From: Streptomyces chartreusis NRRL 3882
GTDB lineage: Bacteria; Actinomycetota; Actinomycetes; Streptomycetales; Streptomycetaceae
Direction: 5' to 3'
DNA: 64,000 nt
NCBI RefSeq assembly: GCF_900236475.1
Contig: NZ_LT963352.1
Location: forward strand, 186,001 to 250,000
The position numbers were made by a program, and so were the translations under genes. Each line of letters begins with the position of its first letter. Positions within the stretch are counted from its first letter, which is position 1. Below are positions 63,036 through 64,000 of the stretch, in pieces. The notes beneath the pieces were generated by a model. That model saw only the letters and a list, made by a program, of their open reading frames with translations, made no database searches and had not been told where the DNA came from.

Positions 63036-63362
63036 CGGGCCCCGGGGCCTCGTTACCCGAGCCCGCGGGGTGTCGACCGCGTCGTGGTAGGCCATCAGAT
63101 ACCGCTTGGCGGTGTCGAAGCCGTAGCGGGAGATCGCGTCGCGGAACCCGATCGACAAACCCGTGGTGGCCATGCCGCCGTTGCGGCCGGCTCGGGTACG
63201 AGCGGATCACAGACATCGCTGACCTGCCGGTCCTCCTGGGCCTGCCGCGCCCTTGACCGGGCGGTCCTCCACCGCCCTGCTTGGGGTCCCGCCCGATGGC
63301 GCCGTGCGGCGTGGCCGAGCTGTAACCTGTGTGGTCGACAACCGACCAGAGAGGTGACCGGG
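63036..63362. other. 327-bp gap with fragments
   Basis: The minus strand around 63043-63173 reads MATTGLSIGFRDAISRYGFD then TAKRYLMAYHDAV, which looks like a piece of a real protein but I cannot name it. The plus strand before 63256 reads YERITDIADLPVLLGLP and a stop, possibly another gene's end. Only the GntR operator is assigned. Confidence 0.4.
63331..63347. promoter_or_regulatory. Candidate GntR operator
   Basis: TGGTCG-acaac-CGACCA is a perfect inverted repeat with a 5-bp spacer, 16 bp before the GntR start and next to TAACCT (63322-63327), a possible -10. The GTC...GAC spacing fits FadR/FCD-type sites and autoregulation. Confidence 0.6.
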
Positions 63363-64000
63363 ATGGACCCCAAGTTCGGAGGGTTGGAACGGACGACGAC
63401 CCCGGAGGGTGTCTACCGCGTGCTGCGTGGAGCCATTCTCGACGGGACTGTGCCTCCCGGTGGACAGTTGCGTGAAAGGGACATCGCGACGGATCTCGGG
63501 ATCAGCCGATCCCCGCTGCGCGAGGCGCTGACCAGGCTCGAGGAGGAAGGCCTGGTCGTGAAGGTCCCGTTCCGGGGGGCGTTCGTCGTCGAGGTCAGCG
63601 CTCAGGAGATCGCCGAGATCGCCTCGATCCGCTTGCTCGTCGAGCCTTATGCCGCGGAGCTCGCCATCGAAGCGCTCCGTGGGCCCGAGCAGCCCAGGTT
63701 GACGCAGACGATCGAGGAACTGCACCGCGCGACCGAGAAGAACGACATCCCGGCCAGCGTCGATGCGCACCTTCAGTTCCACAGGCTGTTCTACGACTTC
63801 TCGGGACACGGGACGCTGCGCAGCCTCTGGAGCGGCTGGGAGACCAAGCTGCGCCTCTACCTCCTGGTCGACCACCCGTCCTACAGCGACCTGCACGACA
63901 TCGCCGTCGAGCACGCGAGGCTGGCCGCAGTCGCGTTGGAAGGCGACACGGATGCGTTCAAGCGGGAACTGGCGCAGCACTTCCAATCAGCGCTGCGAGG
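63363..64000 (+). CDS. GntR-family regulator, FCD type (3' end outside window)
   Basis: At least 212 residues, running off the window end. The N-terminal winged helix reads TPEGVYRVLRGAILDGTVPP, GGQLRERDIATDLGISRSPL and REALTRLEEEGLVVKV. The FCD effector domain follows with IASIRLLVEPYAAELAIEAL, HLQFHRLFYDFSG and HARLAAVALEGDTDAFKREL, including the Asp and His residues that bind a metal and carboxylate ligand. GAGAGGTGACC precedes the ATG. The regulated genes lie beyond the window or are the local remnants. Confidence 0.9.
   Translation, partial: MDPKFGGLERTTTPEGVYRVLRGAILDGTVPPGGQLRERDIATDLGISRSPLREALTRLEEEGLVVKVPFRGAFVVEVSAQEIAEIASIRLLVEPYAAELAIEALRGPEQPRLTQTIEELHRATEKNDIPASVDAHLQFHRLFYDFSGHGTLRSLWSGWETKLRLYLLVDHPSYSDLHDIAVEHARLAAVALEGDTDAFKRELAQHFQSALR

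Overview
The window reads as chromosomal DNA of a Streptomyces-type actinomycete. GC is high, codon third positions are almost all G/C, GTG and TTG starts are common, many proteins are lipoproteins or secreted, and the families present (XRE, HxlR, MarR, LacI and CGNR regulators, IS481/IS701/ISAs1/IS5 elements, MMPL exporter, Eis-like acetyltransferase) are typical of that genus. It looks like an accessory or chromosome-arm region. More than twenty gene remnants sit among the intact genes, several IS elements are nested or broken, and several genes are split by a single base. Whether each single-base break is real or a read error cannot be told from the sequence alone.

Layout. 0-1.4 kb: a second methionyl aminopeptidase divergent from an XRE regulator, sharing one perfect palindromic operator. 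1.4-7.4 kb: decaying hydrolases, a trypsin-like protease with a coupled mini-protein, a frameshifted V8-like protease and a frameshifted DUF899 gene. 7.5-9.4 kb: an ISAs1 transposase interrupted by a MITE, itself interrupted by an intact IS481-type element, then an alcohol dehydrogenase remnant. 9.5-14.6 kb: a lipoprotein and then a translationally coupled pair, a two-helix membrane protein and a 1283-residue NACHT/STAND NTPase with long helical repeats. The two proteins share a short AGG...VTGDRNR-type motif, and this is the best candidate for an undescribed signalling or defence module. 15-24 kb: APH-like kinase, RibD-like reductase, secreted esterase with a ricin-type lectin domain, secreted nuclease, and an NmrA/HxlR pair with a decayed second copy. 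24-30 kb: radical SAM protein, a four-gene VOC / metallo-beta-lactamase-fold / SnoaL-like / PPOX run with MarR regulators, and a lipoprotein.

31-35.3 kb: LacI-controlled sugar ABC importer (binding lipoprotein and two permeases, no ATPase). 35.6-40.5 kb: a complete lasso-peptide gene set on the minus strand (A, C, B1, B2, D) with a predicted 16-residue core. It is bracketed by two copies of the same IS701-type 3' end. 42-49.7 kb: MFS efflux gene (frameshifted) coupled to a FAD monooxygenase, then an MMPL exporter / histidine kinase / response regulator operon in the opposite direction. The 5' region of the MMPL gene is duplicated in inverted orientation in front of the MFS gene. 50-53 kb: Eis-like acetyltransferase whose stop codon lies in the CTAG target of an IS701-type element carrying a PemK/MazF-like gene. 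53-64 kb: esterase pseudogene, epoxide hydrolase divergent from a CGNR regulator with three phased operators, DUF899 protein, small secreted and detoxification proteins, and a GntR regulator running off the end.

No tRNA, rRNA, CRISPR array or origin was recognised.
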